Assembly: GCF_014844035.1 (NCBI RefSeq)
Contig: NZ_CP062159.1
Coordinates: 3,410,001 to 3,474,000 of the forward strand
Source of the DNA: Flavobacterium sp. MDT1-60
GTDB taxonomy: Bacteria; Bacteroidota; Bacteroidia; Flavobacteriales; Flavobacteriaceae
Length of the DNA: 64,000 nucleotides
Direction of reading: 5' to 3'
Positions within the stretch are counted from its first letter, which is position 1. Every line of letters begins with the position of its first letter. The notes beneath the pieces are model-generated. The model made no database searches. It was not told the DNA's origin and saw nothing but the letters and a program-made list of their open reading frames with translations. Positions 18,458 through 28,268 of this stretch are shown here, one piece after another. A program made the translations under genes and the position numbers.

Positions 18458-19576
18458 TTAAACAATTGTCGATTGTCCGATATGAACGTTGTCATTATTA
18501 AAATATAATAAGTCGTCTTTGCTGAAAATAAAATTAGAAACAAACTCCCCTACTTCATTTGTACCGAATTTTGAATCTGGTTTTAAATCAACAGTAACTA
18601 CTTTAAATTCAATTGCTTTTTCAATTGCCTGATAAATTATATTGGCTTCTTTAAACAAACCAAAATGCTCTAACAGCATTGCGGCTGATAAAATAGAAGC
18701 AATTGGGTTGGCAATATTTTTTCCTTTTGCTTGTGGATAAGAACCGTGAATTGGCTCAAACAAAGCATTTTTTTCTCCTAAAGATGCCGAAGCCAGTAAA
18801 CCGATTGAACCTGTGATAACGCTTGCTTCATCTGATAAAATATCTCCGAATAAATTCTCTGTCAAAATCACATCAAATTGTTTTGGATTTAAGATAATTT
18901 GCATTGCTGCATTATCAACAAACAAAAAGTCTAAAGCTACATCTGGATAGTTTTCGCCTACTTTCTGAACTACTTTTCTCCATAATCTTGAGGTTTCTAA
19001 AACATTTGCTTTATCTACCATTGTTAACTTCTTACGACGGTTTTGTGCCGATTTAAAAGCTAAATGTGCAATTCTGGTAATTTCTTCTTCTGAATATTCA
19101 CATAAATCAGAAGCATGTGTTCCTTCTTCATTTAGTGTTTTGGCTCCAAAATAAGCACCGCCTGTTAATTCTCTGAAAATAGTAAAATCAGCTCCTTCAA
19201 TAATTTCTCTTTTTAAAGGAGAAGCATCAATTAGTGATTTATACGGTTTTATTGGACGAATATTTGCAAATAAGCCTAGTTCCTTACGTAATTTCAATAA
19301 TCCTTGCTCCGGACGAACTTTTGCATTTGGATTATTGTCATATTTAGGATCTCCTATCGCTCCAAATAAAACAGCGTCAGTATTTAAACAAAGATTTAAA
19401 GTTTGTTCCGGAAGCGGATTACCTGTTTTGTCAATAGCAATCGCACCCATGAGTGCTTCTTCAAATACAAATTCATGATTGTAAACCTCACCAATTGCGT
19501 ACAACGCTTTTTTGGCTTGTAAAATTACTTCTGGTCCAATTCCGTCTCCTGGTAAAACTGCTATTTTCAAATTCAT
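18458..19576 (-). CDS. leuB: 3-isopropylmalate dehydrogenase
   Basis: NAD- and Mg2+-dependent oxidative decarboxylase of leucine synthesis. 372 residues beginning KIAVLPGDGIGPEV, with the substrate Arg region KVRPEQGLLKLRKELGLFANIRP, and the metal/NAD segment DVILTENLFGDILSDEAS...GSIGLLASAS plus FEPIHGSYPQAKGK near the C-terminus. Second gene of leuA-leuB. The isopropylmalate isomerase genes leuC and leuD are not in this window. Confidence 0.97.
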   Translation of the reverse strand: MNLKIAVLPGDGIGPEVILQAKKALYAIGEVYNHEFVFEEALMGAIAIDKTGNPLPEQTLNLCLNTDAVLFGAIGDPKYDNNPNAKVRPEQGLLKLRKELGLFANIRPIKPYKSLIDASPLKREIIEGADFTIFRELTGGAYFGAKTLNEEGTHASDLCEYSEEEITRIAHLAFKSAQNRRKKLTMVDKANVLETSRLWRKVVQKVGENYPDVALDFLFVDNAAMQIILNPKQFDVILTENLFGDILSDEASVITGSIGLLASASLGEKNALFEPIHGSYPQAKGKNIANPIASILSAAMLLEHFGLFKEANIIYQAIEKAIEFKVVTVDLKPDSKFGTNEVGEFVSNFIFSKDDLLYFNNDNVHIGQSTIV

Positions 19577-19589
19577 AACGTCTCGTTCT

Positions 19590-19655
19590 TTATGTATTTA
19601 AATCTTTATTTTTATCTTTCTTCTATTTTCTTTCTTCTTTGCTCTATTTTATTTC
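19590..19655 (-). repeat. Intercistronic short-word repeat between leuA and leuB
   Basis: Pyrimidine-rich tandem words (TTTATTTTTATC, TTTCTTC, TATTTTC) fill this gap. No strong inverted arm was found here, unlike the ilv and his gaps. Confidence 0.45.
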
Positions 19656-19658
19656 TAA

Positions 19659-20840
<1,182 letters not shown>

Positions 20841-20869
20841 TTATTTAATGTAATTTCACATCTTGATAA

Positions 20870-20877
20870 CAAATATA
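20870..20877 (-). promoter_or_regulatory. Putative -7 box of the leuA promoter
   Basis: TATATTTG on the minus strand fits TAnnTTTG, 30 bases before the leuA start. No TTG is seen at the expected -33 distance; a dyad (20890-20924) occupies that place, which could mean activator dependence or operator control. Confidence 0.5.
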
Positions 20878-20889
20878 TATTGTACTTAT

Positions 20890-20924
20890 ACAGTATGAAA
20901 TTCATTTTAATGAAATTATACTGT
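20890..20924. promoter_or_regulatory. Dyad-symmetric element upstream of leuA
   Basis: ACAGTAT (20890-20896) and ATACTGT (20918-20924) are perfect inverted arms enclosing a second AT-rich dyad (AATTCATT..AATGAAATT). It overlaps the -33 region of leuA and lies 65 bases before the divergent gene at 20990. A regulator-binding site is a plausible reading (inference). Confidence 0.5.
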
Positions 20925-20989
20925 TCATAACACAATTTATAACGAGTTAAATCACTAACAATCAATAAGTTATATTATTATATTTTACA

Positions 20990-22534
20990 ATGGCTAACCA
21001 TCAAAAAGATTTCTTATTTGTTCTGATAAAATCGCTTTCCAAATCTGAAAAAAGACAGTTTAAAATTTTTGCAAGCCGATTGGAAACAAGTTCGAATACT
21101 AAATTCATTGAATTATTTAATATTTTAGATAAATCTGAAACCTATGATGAAAAGCTTATTCTAAAAAGTGGCATCATAAAAAAAATACAGCTATCTAACT
21201 TAAAATCATATTTATACAAACAAATCCTAGTCAGTATTCGATTGAATATTCCGAGTCAGAATATTCGATATCAATTGCGTGAACAAATTGATTTTGCAGG
21301 GATTTTATATAATAAAGGATTGTACAAACAGAGTTTGAAAATTCTGGATAAGACAAAAATCATTGCACTGGAAAATGATGAAAAATATATGGCATATGAA
21401 ATTGTCGAGTTCGAAAAACTAATCGAATCACAATATATTACCCGAAGTATTCAGGGCCGTGCAGATGAGTTGGTGATTCAGGCAAAAGAATTGAATTACA
21501 GAAATACCATTTCAAGCAAATTGTCAAATTTATCGCTGCAGTTATACGGAATCATGTTAAAAACAGGTTACGTAAAAAATGATGAAGAGTATAAATATAT
21601 TGATGATTATTTCAACAGACATACTGCGAAATTAGACGAAAGTAAATTTGGATTCCGGGAAAAATATTGGTTTTACAATGCCAATCTTTGGCGCAGTTTC
21701 CTTGTTCAGGATTTCCTGGCAAGTTATAAATACGCTTATAAATGGGTTACATTATTTTATGATAACCCAAATATGATTTACCAAAATCCGGTTTTTTTCT
21801 TAAAGGGAAACCATTACTTTTTGGAATCGCTTTACATGTTAAAATACAAATCTAATTTCAAAAAATATTTATCGCTTTTAGAGCAAACTATTCAGGATGA
21901 TAAATTTCCGGTAAACGATAACATTGCATCACTATCATTTCTATATGTTTATAACAATAAGTTAAATTTACATATACTAGAAGGTACTTTTGCCGAAAGC
22001 GAATATTTGATTCCGGAGATTCTGGAGAAAATAAAAATTCACAGCGATCATCTTGACGAACATCACGAAATGTTATTTTTCTATAAAATTGCATCAATTT
22101 ACTTTGGAAATGAAAAGTATAACGAATGCATTCTTTATTTAGATAAAATAATTAACAACAAGAACTTAACGATGCGTGAGGATTTAATGTGTTTTGCGAG
22201 ACTATTATCGTTGATTGCACATTATGAGTTAGGAAAAGATTATTATTTAGAAAATCATCTTAAAAGCACGTACAAGTTTTTATTGAAAATGAATGATTTA
22301 CATGAAGTTCAAAAGGAAATCATTAAATTCCTGAGAAACTTAAACAACTTCTATCCAACAGACATTAAAAAAGAATTTATTAAGATGCGAGAGCGTTTTA
22401 TCGAATTGGAGAAAAATACCTACGAGAAAAGAGCTTTCCTTTATTTAGATATTATTTCGTGGCTGGAAAGCAAAATTGAAAACCGAAAAATTGCTGATAT
22501 TATTAAGGAAAAAGCGAAATTAAGCAGCAGATAG
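20990..22534 (+). CDS. Conserved hypothetical protein, helical-repeat-like
   Basis: 514 residues, no signal peptide or membrane segment. The sequence is Lys/Leu/Tyr-rich and appears all-helical, with stretches such as YNKGLYKQSLKILDKTK and NEKYNECILYLDKIINNK that resemble TPR-type helix pairs. I recognise it only as a protein type seen in Flavobacteriaceae, not as a named family. Divergent from leuA and sharing the 149-bp regulatory gap; no partner gene follows. Confidence 0.7.
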   Translation: MANHQKDFLFVLIKSLSKSEKRQFKIFASRLETSSNTKFIELFNILDKSETYDEKLILKSGIIKKIQLSNLKSYLYKQILVSIRLNIPSQNIRYQLREQIDFAGILYNKGLYKQSLKILDKTKIIALENDEKYMAYEIVEFEKLIESQYITRSIQGRADELVIQAKELNYRNTISSKLSNLSLQLYGIMLKTGYVKNDEEYKYIDDYFNRHTAKLDESKFGFREKYWFYNANLWRSFLVQDFLASYKYAYKWVTLFYDNPNMIYQNPVFFLKGNHYFLESLYMLKYKSNFKKYLSLLEQTIQDDKFPVNDNIASLSFLYVYNNKLNLHILEGTFAESEYLIPEILEKIKIHSDHLDEHHEMLFFYKIASIYFGNEKYNECILYLDKIINNKNLTMREDLMCFARLLSLIAHYELGKDYYLENHLKSTYKFLLKMNDLHEVQKEIIKFLRNLNNFYPTDIKKEFIKMRERFIELEKNTYEKRAFLYLDIISWLESKIENRKIADIIKEKAKLSSR

Positions 22535-22602
22535 AAAGTTTAAATTCCAATTTTTAAAATTCCAAATTCCAATAAAAGGGTTATTAATCTTTAACCCTTT
22601 TA

Positions 22603-22703
22603 TGTCATTTCGACGAAGGAGAAATCCCCGCAAGTAACTCGACAAAGATTGCCGATTTTTTCCACGGAGCTTCTTGCGAGGATTTCTCCTTCGTCGAAAT
22701 GAC
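22603..22703. repeat. Perfect 23-bp inverted repeat (dispersed element)
   Basis: The arm at 22603-22625 (beginning GTCATTTCGACGAAGGAG) and its exact complement at 22681-22703 enclose about 55 bases that include further short pairing (CGCAAG / CTTGCG). It lies between convergent genes. A diverged copy is at 892-973. The family resembles extragenic palindromes scattered in Flavobacterium genomes. Confidence 0.85.
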
Positions 22704-22730
22704 ATACTTTGTGAATAGTTTTTATATAAC

Positions 22731-22763
22731 AAACCCGACAGGTTTTAAAAACCTGTCGGGTTT
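22731..22763. terminator. Strong hairpin terminator, 15-bp perfect stem
   Basis: AAACCCGACAGGTTT at 22731-22745 pairs perfectly with 22749-22763, loop TAA. It lies between the convergent 514-residue-protein gene and the M1 aminopeptidase gene, with A and T ends for use in both directions. Confidence 0.85.
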
Positions 22764-22817
22764 ACTAAATTCCCCAGAATTGGAATTTGGGATTTTTTTA
22801 TTGAAATTTAAAAGAAT

Positions 22818-24473
22818 TTATTCCACAATATTAGAACTCGTTACATAAAAATCTTTATCCACTTCTAAAGTTCTGTTTTCATTGGCTGTTTTCACTGATT
22901 GCCATTCTGTTGTTGGTTTCAACCAAGTTTCAACACCATTTATTTTTACTTTTACCGGCATATCAAATTTTGCAACGCAATTAGTCCAATGGTACCCTAA
23001 AGTTCCGTTTTTGAACATATATTCAAAAACCGGAATTTGAGTTGTGGTTAAATATTGAGCAAAAACTCTGTTGAAATTAATTCCGGATTGCGTATTGATA
23101 TACTCTTCAATCTGTTTAGAAGTAACTGTTTGATGATAAAAAGTACTGTTTAAACCTCTTAAAATAGATTTCCATTTTGCATCATCATTTATAATTTGAC
23201 GGATTGTATGCAACATGTTTGCTCCTTTTGGATACATATCACCTGATCCTTCGTTATTTACATCATAATGCCCAATAATTGGCGTATCGTTCTGAATGTT
23301 TTTTCTGCATCCACGAACATATTCTGCTCCGGCTTCTTTTCCGTAATAATATTCGACAAAAAGACTTTCAGAATAGTTTGTAAAACTCTCATGAATCCAC
23401 ATATCTGCAATATCTTTATACGTAATATTGTTGGCAAACCATTCGTGTCCGGATTCGTGAATAATTATAAAATCAAATTTTAATCCCCAGCCAGTTCCGC
23501 TTAAATCACGACCTAAATAACCATTTTTATATTCATTTCCGTAAGTAACACTACTTTGATGTTCCATACCTAAATAAGGCGCTTCAACCAATTTGTAACT
23601 GTCTTCGTAGAATGGATAAGGTCCAAACCAGTTCTCAAAAGCTTTTAGCATTCTTGGAGCATCTTTAAACTGTTCTTTGGCTTTAGCCAAATTATCACGC
23701 AAAACATAATAATTACAATCCAATTCTCCTTTTTCTCCTTTATATTTTTCAGAGAAATTAACGTAATCTCCAATATTGATATTTACTCCGTAATTATTAA
23801 TTGGGTTTGAAACATACCAATTAAAAGTTTTAGTACCGTCTTTTTCTTTTTTAACGCTTTTTAGTCTTCCGTTCGACACATCTGTCAAATCTCCCGGAAC
23901 ATTAACACTAATCAACATATTTTCAACTTCATCATACATATGGTCTTTGTTTGGCCACCAAACGCTGGCACCTAAACCCTGACAAGAAGAAGCGATGAAA
24001 TCTTTACCGTTATTATCTTTTTTCCATGTAATTCCGCCATCCCAAGGTGGTCTAACGGCTTCTTTAGGTTTTCCTCCAAAAGAAATTACGATTTCTTTGG
24101 TCTCGCCTACTTTTTGTTTAGCTGTTAACTGAATGAAAAATGCATTTCCATCTCTTTCAAATTTCAATTCTTTTCCATCCTGAATTACTTTGTAAATCTG
24201 CATTGGTTGCTGCAAATCAATCTGCATTTTATTGTATTCTGATAAAACAGTATATTTTACCGTATTTGAACCCGTAATTGTTTTTCCAGCCGGATTTACT
24301 TTTACATCAAGATGATAATATTTTAAATCCCACCAGGATCGTTCTTTTGTAATGCTTCCGCGTAAAGAATCCTGATGTGTAAAAGCAGTCTCAGACTTAT
24401 TTAGAAGTCCTTGCGCATTGGCATTAAAACCAACCAAAAAAGCAATAAAAATGCCTCCAAAGTAATTTTTCAT
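22818..24473 (-). CDS. M1 family metallopeptidase (secreted aminopeptidase)
   Basis: 551 residues with a signal peptide (MKNYFGGIFIAFLVGFNANAQ). Zinc site HESGH at 339-343 with the third ligand E362 in WIHESFTNYSE fits gluzincins of the M1 family. The exopeptidase GxMEN motif reads LGMEHQ (301-306), a variant in which the usual N-terminus-recognising motif ends in His-Gln; the Glu is kept. Periplasmic or surface location is expected. It lacks the long ERAP1-like C-terminal helical domain, so it is a short M1 type. Confidence 0.92.
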   Translation of the reverse strand: MKNYFGGIFIAFLVGFNANAQGLLNKSETAFTHQDSLRGSITKERSWWDLKYYHLDVKVNPAGKTITGSNTVKYTVLSEYNKMQIDLQQPMQIYKVIQDGKELKFERDGNAFFIQLTAKQKVGETKEIVISFGGKPKEAVRPPWDGGITWKKDNNGKDFIASSCQGLGASVWWPNKDHMYDEVENMLISVNVPGDLTDVSNGRLKSVKKEKDGTKTFNWYVSNPINNYGVNINIGDYVNFSEKYKGEKGELDCNYYVLRDNLAKAKEQFKDAPRMLKAFENWFGPYPFYEDSYKLVEAPYLGMEHQSSVTYGNEYKNGYLGRDLSGTGWGLKFDFIIIHESGHEWFANNITYKDIADMWIHESFTNYSESLFVEYYYGKEAGAEYVRGCRKNIQNDTPIIGHYDVNNEGSGDMYPKGANMLHTIRQIINDDAKWKSILRGLNSTFYHQTVTSKQIEEYINTQSGINFNRVFAQYLTTTQIPVFEYMFKNGTLGYHWTNCVAKFDMPVKVKINGVETWLKPTTEWQSVKTANENRTLEVDKDFYVTSSNIVE

Positions 24474-24523
24474 AAATTAGAAATTTGAAATAAATAGGGT
24501 ATTTAATCGAACTTAATCGTCAA

Positions 24524-24531
24524 CAAAAGTA
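24524..24531 (-). promoter_or_regulatory. Putative -7 box of the M1 aminopeptidase gene
   Basis: TACTTTTG on the minus strand, 51 bases before the start codon, fits TAnnTTTG. A matching -33 TTG at correct spacing is not evident. Confidence 0.45.
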
Positions 24532-24641
24532 AACATTCGAATCAAGTTTTTAATAATTTTATAATTTCGATTAGAAAAATTTAATGTTAAAGTTTACAAT
24601 TCTTCCTTATTTTAGCCAATTCATTTTTTTACTATTGTTTT

Positions 24642-25340
24642 ATGAAAACCATTTCAATTGCTTCTTTTTTATATTGTTTGTGCTCGATAACAATGTATTC
24701 GCAAAACATTCCGATTCATAAAACAACTGATAAATTAATTATTGATGGAGATTTATCAGATTGGAAAACACCTTTTTTGGGCCCATTTGTAATTCATAAT
24801 TCTGATGCAAATGCTACTCAAAATACAATGGTTTCACTTTTGTGGAATGATGAAAACCTTTATATTGCTTATAATTCAGTCGATTCTAAAATCATTGGAT
24901 CAAGTAAGAAAAAAGATGCTCAAATATTTAAAACTGATGATTTAGTGGAAATTTTTATTGATCCTGACGGGGATGGCCAAAATTACATCGAAATTGGAGT
25001 GAATGCTTTTTCAACTAATTATGATATGTTATTGAAATGCATTTCATCTGATTGTGGTGGATGGAAAACTTCAATGACTTTTGATATTGAAGGTCTTGAA
25101 GCAGTAAGTACAATTACATCTGAAGGCTATACTACCGAAATTAAAATTCCGTTTTCGAGTTTGGATAAAGTTCAAAATGGAAATTTCAAGAAGCCAACAT
25201 TTGGAACAAAATGGAAAGGAAATACTTTTAGAATTGATTACGGTAATACTACCGAATATCTTGCCATACAATCTTACAAAAGCTTAAAATTTGGATTTCA
25301 TCAACCACAGGAATTTGCGATTTTTGAGTTTGTGGATTAA
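24642..25340 (+). CDS. Secreted CBM9-like carbohydrate-binding protein
   Basis: 232 residues with a signal peptide (about 20 residues). The mature part starts IPIHKTTDKLIIDGDLSDWKTPFLGPF and continues VSLLWNDENLYIAYNSVDSKI and DDLVEIFIDPDGDGQNYIEI, the characteristic beta-sandwich pattern of family 9 carbohydrate-binding modules and related sugar-binding domains. No catalytic domain is attached. It may bind glycans at the surface or be a subunit of an unknown complex; the ligand is unknown. Confidence 0.82.
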   Translation: MKTISIASFLYCLCSITMYSQNIPIHKTTDKLIIDGDLSDWKTPFLGPFVIHNSDANATQNTMVSLLWNDENLYIAYNSVDSKIIGSSKKKDAQIFKTDDLVEIFIDPDGDGQNYIEIGVNAFSTNYDMLLKCISSDCGGWKTSMTFDIEGLEAVSTITSEGYTTEIKIPFSSLDKVQNGNFKKPTFGTKWKGNTFRIDYGNTTEYLAIQSYKSLKFGFHQPQEFAIFEFVD

Positions 25341-25405
25341 TTAAAATGGAACGCGAATGACGCGGATTTTAACGGATTATTGCTGATTTTATTCTTATTG
25401 TTGTT

Positions 25406-25481
25406 ATTGTCAGACTGAGCGAAGTCGAAGTTTCTTATGCTGAATCACTTTGCGGACTTCGGCTTTGCTCAGTCTGACAAT
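25406..25481. repeat. Inverted repeat between convergent genes (CAGACTGAGCGAAGTCGAAG)
   Basis: Arms of 26 bases (25406-25431 and 25456-25481) pair with two mismatches. The GCGAAGTCGA core resembles extragenic palindromes widely scattered in Bacteroidota genomes. It lies between the CBM9-like gene and hisIE, where it may end both transcripts. Confidence 0.8.
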
Positions 25482-25487
25482 CTTGTA

Positions 25488-26084
25488 TTACTTTTGACGT
25501 TTCTTCAAAACATCAACAACATCATTCAATTGAAAGCCTTTTGCTTGTAGTAAAATCAAATAATGAAATAATAAATCAGCACTTTCACTTAAGAATAAAT
25601 CGTCATTGTCGTCTTTGGCTTCAATAACGACTTCAACAGCCTCTTCGCCTACCTTTTGAGCAATTTTATTGATTCCTTTTTCGAATAATGAAGCTACATA
25701 ACTCTTCTCAGAATCGGCATTTTCTCTACGAGTTGCAATTGTTTTTTCTAAGTTAGAAATGAAACCGTAATTTTCTTTATTTTCTTCCTGCCAACACGTA
25801 TCTGCGCCTGTGTGACACGTTGGTCCAACTGGTTTTGCCTGGATTAAAAGTGTATCACCATCACAGTCATTTTTAATATCTACAAGTTCTAAAAAGTTAC
25901 CACTCTCTTCGCCTTTTGTCCAAAGTCTTTGTTTCGAACGGCTATAAAAAGTTACTTTTTGAGTTTCTATTGTCTTTTGAATCGATTCTTCATTCATATA
26001 ACCCAGCATCAAAACATTTTTTGTTTCTGAATCCTGAATTATGGCCGGAATCAATCCGCGTGAGCTTTTAATATCTATATTCAT
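25488..26084 (-). CDS. hisIE: Bifunctional phosphoribosyl-AMP cyclohydrolase / phosphoribosyl-ATP pyrophosphatase
   Basis: Steps 2 and 3 of histidine synthesis in one 198-residue chain. N-terminal HisI (about 1-105) shows LMLGYMNEESIQKT, FYSRSKQRLWTKGEESGN and the zinc Cys segment GPTCHTGADTCW; C-terminal HisE (about 110-198) shows the MazG-like VGEEAVEVVIEAKDD. Last gene of the his operon, ending just before the intergenic palindrome. Confidence 0.97.
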   Translation of the reverse strand: MNIDIKSSRGLIPAIIQDSETKNVLMLGYMNEESIQKTIETQKVTFYSRSKQRLWTKGEESGNFLELVDIKNDCDGDTLLIQAKPVGPTCHTGADTCWQEENKENYGFISNLEKTIATRRENADSEKSYVASLFEKGINKIAQKVGEEAVEVVIEAKDDNDDLFLSESADLLFHYLILLQAKGFQLNDVVDVLKKRQK

Positions 26085-26085
26085 T

Positions 26086-26170
26086 ATAATTTTAGATTTT
26101 AGATCTCAGATTTTAGATTGCTGATCTCTTTTATTTTAGTTTTCTTTCTTCTTTCTTCTTGACTCTATTC
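26086..26170 (-). repeat. Intercistronic short-word repeat between hisF and hisIE
   Basis: Tandem degenerate copies of TTTTAGATTTTAGATC..CAGATTTTAGA are followed by TTTCTTTCTTC words. It belongs to the same class as the other his-operon gaps. Confidence 0.6.
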
Positions 26171-26172
26171 TC

Positions 26173-26928
26173 TTAAAGTCTAACCTCAATATCATTTTTT
26201 CGCAATTCCTCTTTCAAAGCTTTTATCTCAATCTCTTTAAAGTGAAAAACACTGGCTGCTAAAGCTGCATCTGCTTTTCCTTTTTTGAATGAATCTACAA
26301 AATGCTGAATGTTTCCCGCTCCGCCTGAAGCAATAATTGGAATATTGATTAATTCAGATAATTTTGCTAAAGCTTCGTTTGCAAAACCATTTTTAGTTCC
26401 GTCATTATCCATTGATGTGAATAAGATTTCGCCTGCCCCACGTTCAGCAACTTCTATAGCCCAATCGAATAAATTTAGTTCTGTGGGTACTTTTCCACCA
26501 ACCAAATGTACGATCCATTGTCCGTTGATTTGTTTGGCATCAATAGCAACCACAACACATTGGCTTCCAAATTTCTGAGCCAAATCATTAATCAACTGTG
26601 GATTTTTAACTGCCGATGAATTAATCGAAACTTTATCAGCGCCATTATTCAAAAGAATTTCAACATCTTCTACAGATGAAATTCCACCACCAACTGTAAA
26701 CGGAATGTTGATTTTTTCCGCAACACTTCGCACCATATTGACCAACGTTTTACGACGTTCTTCAGTAGCCGAAATATCCAGAAAAACCAATTCGTCCGCA
26801 CCTTCTGCTGAATAAATTTCCGCCAATTCTACCGGATCACCAGCATCGCGCAAGTCAACAAAGTTAACGCCTTTTACGGTTCTTCCGTTTTTTATATCCA
26901 AACAGGGGATGATTCTTTTTGCTAACAT
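26173..26928 (-). CDS. hisF: Imidazole glycerol phosphate synthase cyclase subunit
   Basis: Uses ammonia from HisH to form IGP and AICAR. 251-residue half-barrel-duplicated TIM barrel; catalytic Asp in the N-terminal [17 protein letters not shown] and in VVVAIDAK, with phosphate motifs [10 protein letters not shown] and [13 protein letters not shown] at 26928 ([11 protein letters not shown]) is chosen; the upstream in-frame start at 26961 lies in repeat sequence. Partner hisH is in the same operon. Confidence 0.97.
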   Translation of the reverse strand: MLAKRIIPCLDIKNGRTVKGVNFVDLRDAGDPVELAEIYSAEGADELVFLDISATEERRKTLVNMVRSVAEKINIPFTVGGGISSVEDVEILLNNGADKVSINSSAVKNPQLINDLAQKFGSQCVVVAIDAKQINGQWIVHLVGGKVPTELNLFDWAIEVAERGAGEILFTSMDNDGTKNGFANEALAKLSELINIPIIASGGAGNIQHFVDSFKKGKADAALAASVFHFKEIEIKALKEELRKNDIEVRL

Positions 26929-26943
26929 CTTTTTAAATGTGTT

Positions 26944-27024
26944 AATTAGAAAATTTGACAATTAGATAATTTTACGCTCCGTATTAAATTATCTAATTGT
27001 CTAATTCTCTCATTATCTAATTTT
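26944..27024 (-). repeat. Intercistronic hairpin between the NIPSNAP gene and hisF
   Basis: GACAATTAGATAATTT (26957-26972) pairs perfectly with AAATTATCTAATTGTC (26986-27001), and further words CTAATTCTCTCATTATCTAATT follow. Near-identical words appear in the next gap (27370-27455). Confidence 0.8.
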
Positions 27025-27026
27025 TT

Positions 27027-27338
27027 CTACTCGAATACAGGACTCAAAAAGGTTCTTTCGTAACTTATAATGCATCTTGTGTTTTCAGCAATTTTAAAAG
27101 CTTCTACACACTCCTGATCGTCTTTTGAAAACATTTTTTTTCTATAATTTTCATAATCTGATAGACTTGGAAATGAAAATAAAGCATAGGCTATATTATT
27201 TGCTCCTTCCGAAGGCATAAAATAACCATGATGTTTGCCTCCTAAACGATTTACTATTTTAATCCACCTTTTACCGTAATCTTCAAATGCCTCTAATTGA
27301 TAAGGATCTATAACGTATTTTAAGTGACAAGTTATCAT
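27027..27338 (-). CDS. NIPSNAP family protein inside the his operon
   Basis: 103-residue dimeric alpha/beta-barrel type protein, start MITCHLKYVIDPYQLEAFEDYGKRW, then KHHGYFMPSEGANNIAYALFSFPSLSDYENYR and a C-terminal SYERTFL, the pattern of NIPSNAP proteins. Not part of known histidine synthesis. It sits between hisA and hisF in the same orientation, flanked on both sides by nearly the same repeat words, which suggests it was inserted together with a gap sequence (inference). Confidence 0.85.
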   Translation of the reverse strand: MITCHLKYVIDPYQLEAFEDYGKRWIKIVNRLGGKHHGYFMPSEGANNIAYALFSFPSLSDYENYRKKMFSKDDQECVEAFKIAENTRCIISYERTFLSPVFE

Positions 27339-27349
27339 AATCTGTAGTT

Positions 27350-27465
27350 TTAATGTGTTAGTTTCTTATGTGTCAATTAGAAAATTACATAATTTAAACG
27401 CAATGTCAAAAATTTTCTAATTTTCTCATTGGCACATTATCTAATTAATTCTCATTTTCTAATTA
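27350..27465 (-). repeat. Intercistronic short-word hairpin between hisA and the NIPSNAP gene
   Basis: TGTGTCAATTAGAAAATT (27370-27387) is mirrored by AATTTTCTAATTTTCTCATTGGCACA, forming a long imperfect stem. The words match those in the gap on the other side of the NIPSNAP gene. Confidence 0.7.
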
Positions 27466-28177
27466 TGTAGTTCTCTAACTGTTTCAACGTAATTCTACCT
27501 TCATAGATGGCTTTTCCGATTATCGTTCCCTCGCAACCTAATTCAGCTAATTTTGGCAATTCATCAAAAGTCGAGATTCCACCTGAAGCAATAAGTTTTA
27601 CTCCATTTGCTTCATCTAAAATTTTCTTATATAAATCAAAACTTGGGCCTTCAAGCATTCCATCTTTGGCTATATCTGTACAAATAACATATTGAATTCC
27701 TTTCATTTGATATTCCTGAATAAACGGAATCAAATCTTCATCAGAATCTTCTAACCAACCTGAAATCGCAACTTTTTCGTCTTTGGCGTCAGCGCCTAAA
27801 ATGATTTTATCAGAGCCATATTCTGAAATCCATTTTTCGAAGATTGCCCTGTTTTTAATCGCAATACTTCCGCCAGTTATTTGATTTGCACCACTTTCAA
27901 AAGCAATTTTTAAATCTTCATCTGATTTTAAACCACCTCCAAAATCAATTTGCAAACTCGTTTGTGTCGCAATTTGCTCCAGAATTTTATAATTGACAAT
28001 TTTACTCGATTTTGCACCGTCTAAGTCTACTAAATGTAAATACTCAATTCCGTGCGCTTCAAATGATTTCGCCACTTCTAGCGGATTTTCATTGTAAATT
28101 ATCTTGGTATCGTAATCGCCTTTTGACAAACGAACACATTTTCCGTCAATGATATCTATGGCTGGTATTATTCTCAT
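27452..28177 (-). CDS. hisA: Phosphoribosylformimino-AICAR ribotide isomerase
   Basis: ProFAR isomerase, step 4 of histidine synthesis. 241-residue TIM barrel with catalytic Asp in [21 protein letters not shown] (first strand) and the second Asp in [13 protein letters not shown]; phosphate motifs DFGGGLKSD and LIASGGIST. Homologous to hisF. Confidence 0.97.
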   Translation of the reverse strand: MRIIPAIDIIDGKCVRLSKGDYDTKIIYNENPLEVAKSFEAHGIEYLHLVDLDGAKSSKIVNYKILEQIATQTSLQIDFGGGLKSDEDLKIAFESGANQITGGSIAIKNRAIFEKWISEYGSDKIILGADAKDEKVAISGWLEDSDEDLIPFIQEYQMKGIQYVICTDIAKDGMLEGPSFDLYKKILDEANGVKLIASGGISTFDELPKLAELGCEGTIIGKAIYEGRITLKQLENYIIRK

Positions 28178-28184
28178 GTTTTAT

Positions 28185-28262
28185 TATTTTAGAGTTCAGA
28201 TTTTAGATTTTAGATTTCTGAAAACTGATATTGGATTGAAATTGATTTTTGATATTGTTTTT
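28185..28262 (-). repeat. Intercistronic short-word repeat between hisH and hisA
   Basis: TTTTAGAGTTCAGATTTTAGATTTTAGATTT is followed by CTGATATTGGATTG and TTTTTGATATTG words, the same vocabulary as at 26086 and at the ilvD-ilvB gap. Confidence 0.6.
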
Positions 28263-28268
28263 GAATTT

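Noticed and set aside
20850-20930. Short minus-strand ORFs upstream of leuA as a possible Leu leader peptide
   Set aside because: They contain few Leu codons, overlap the putative -7 box, and no terminator hairpin separates them from leuA.
22603-22703. Ends of an insertion sequence
   Set aside because: The arms enclose only about 55 bases with no ORF and no flanking target-site duplication was evident.
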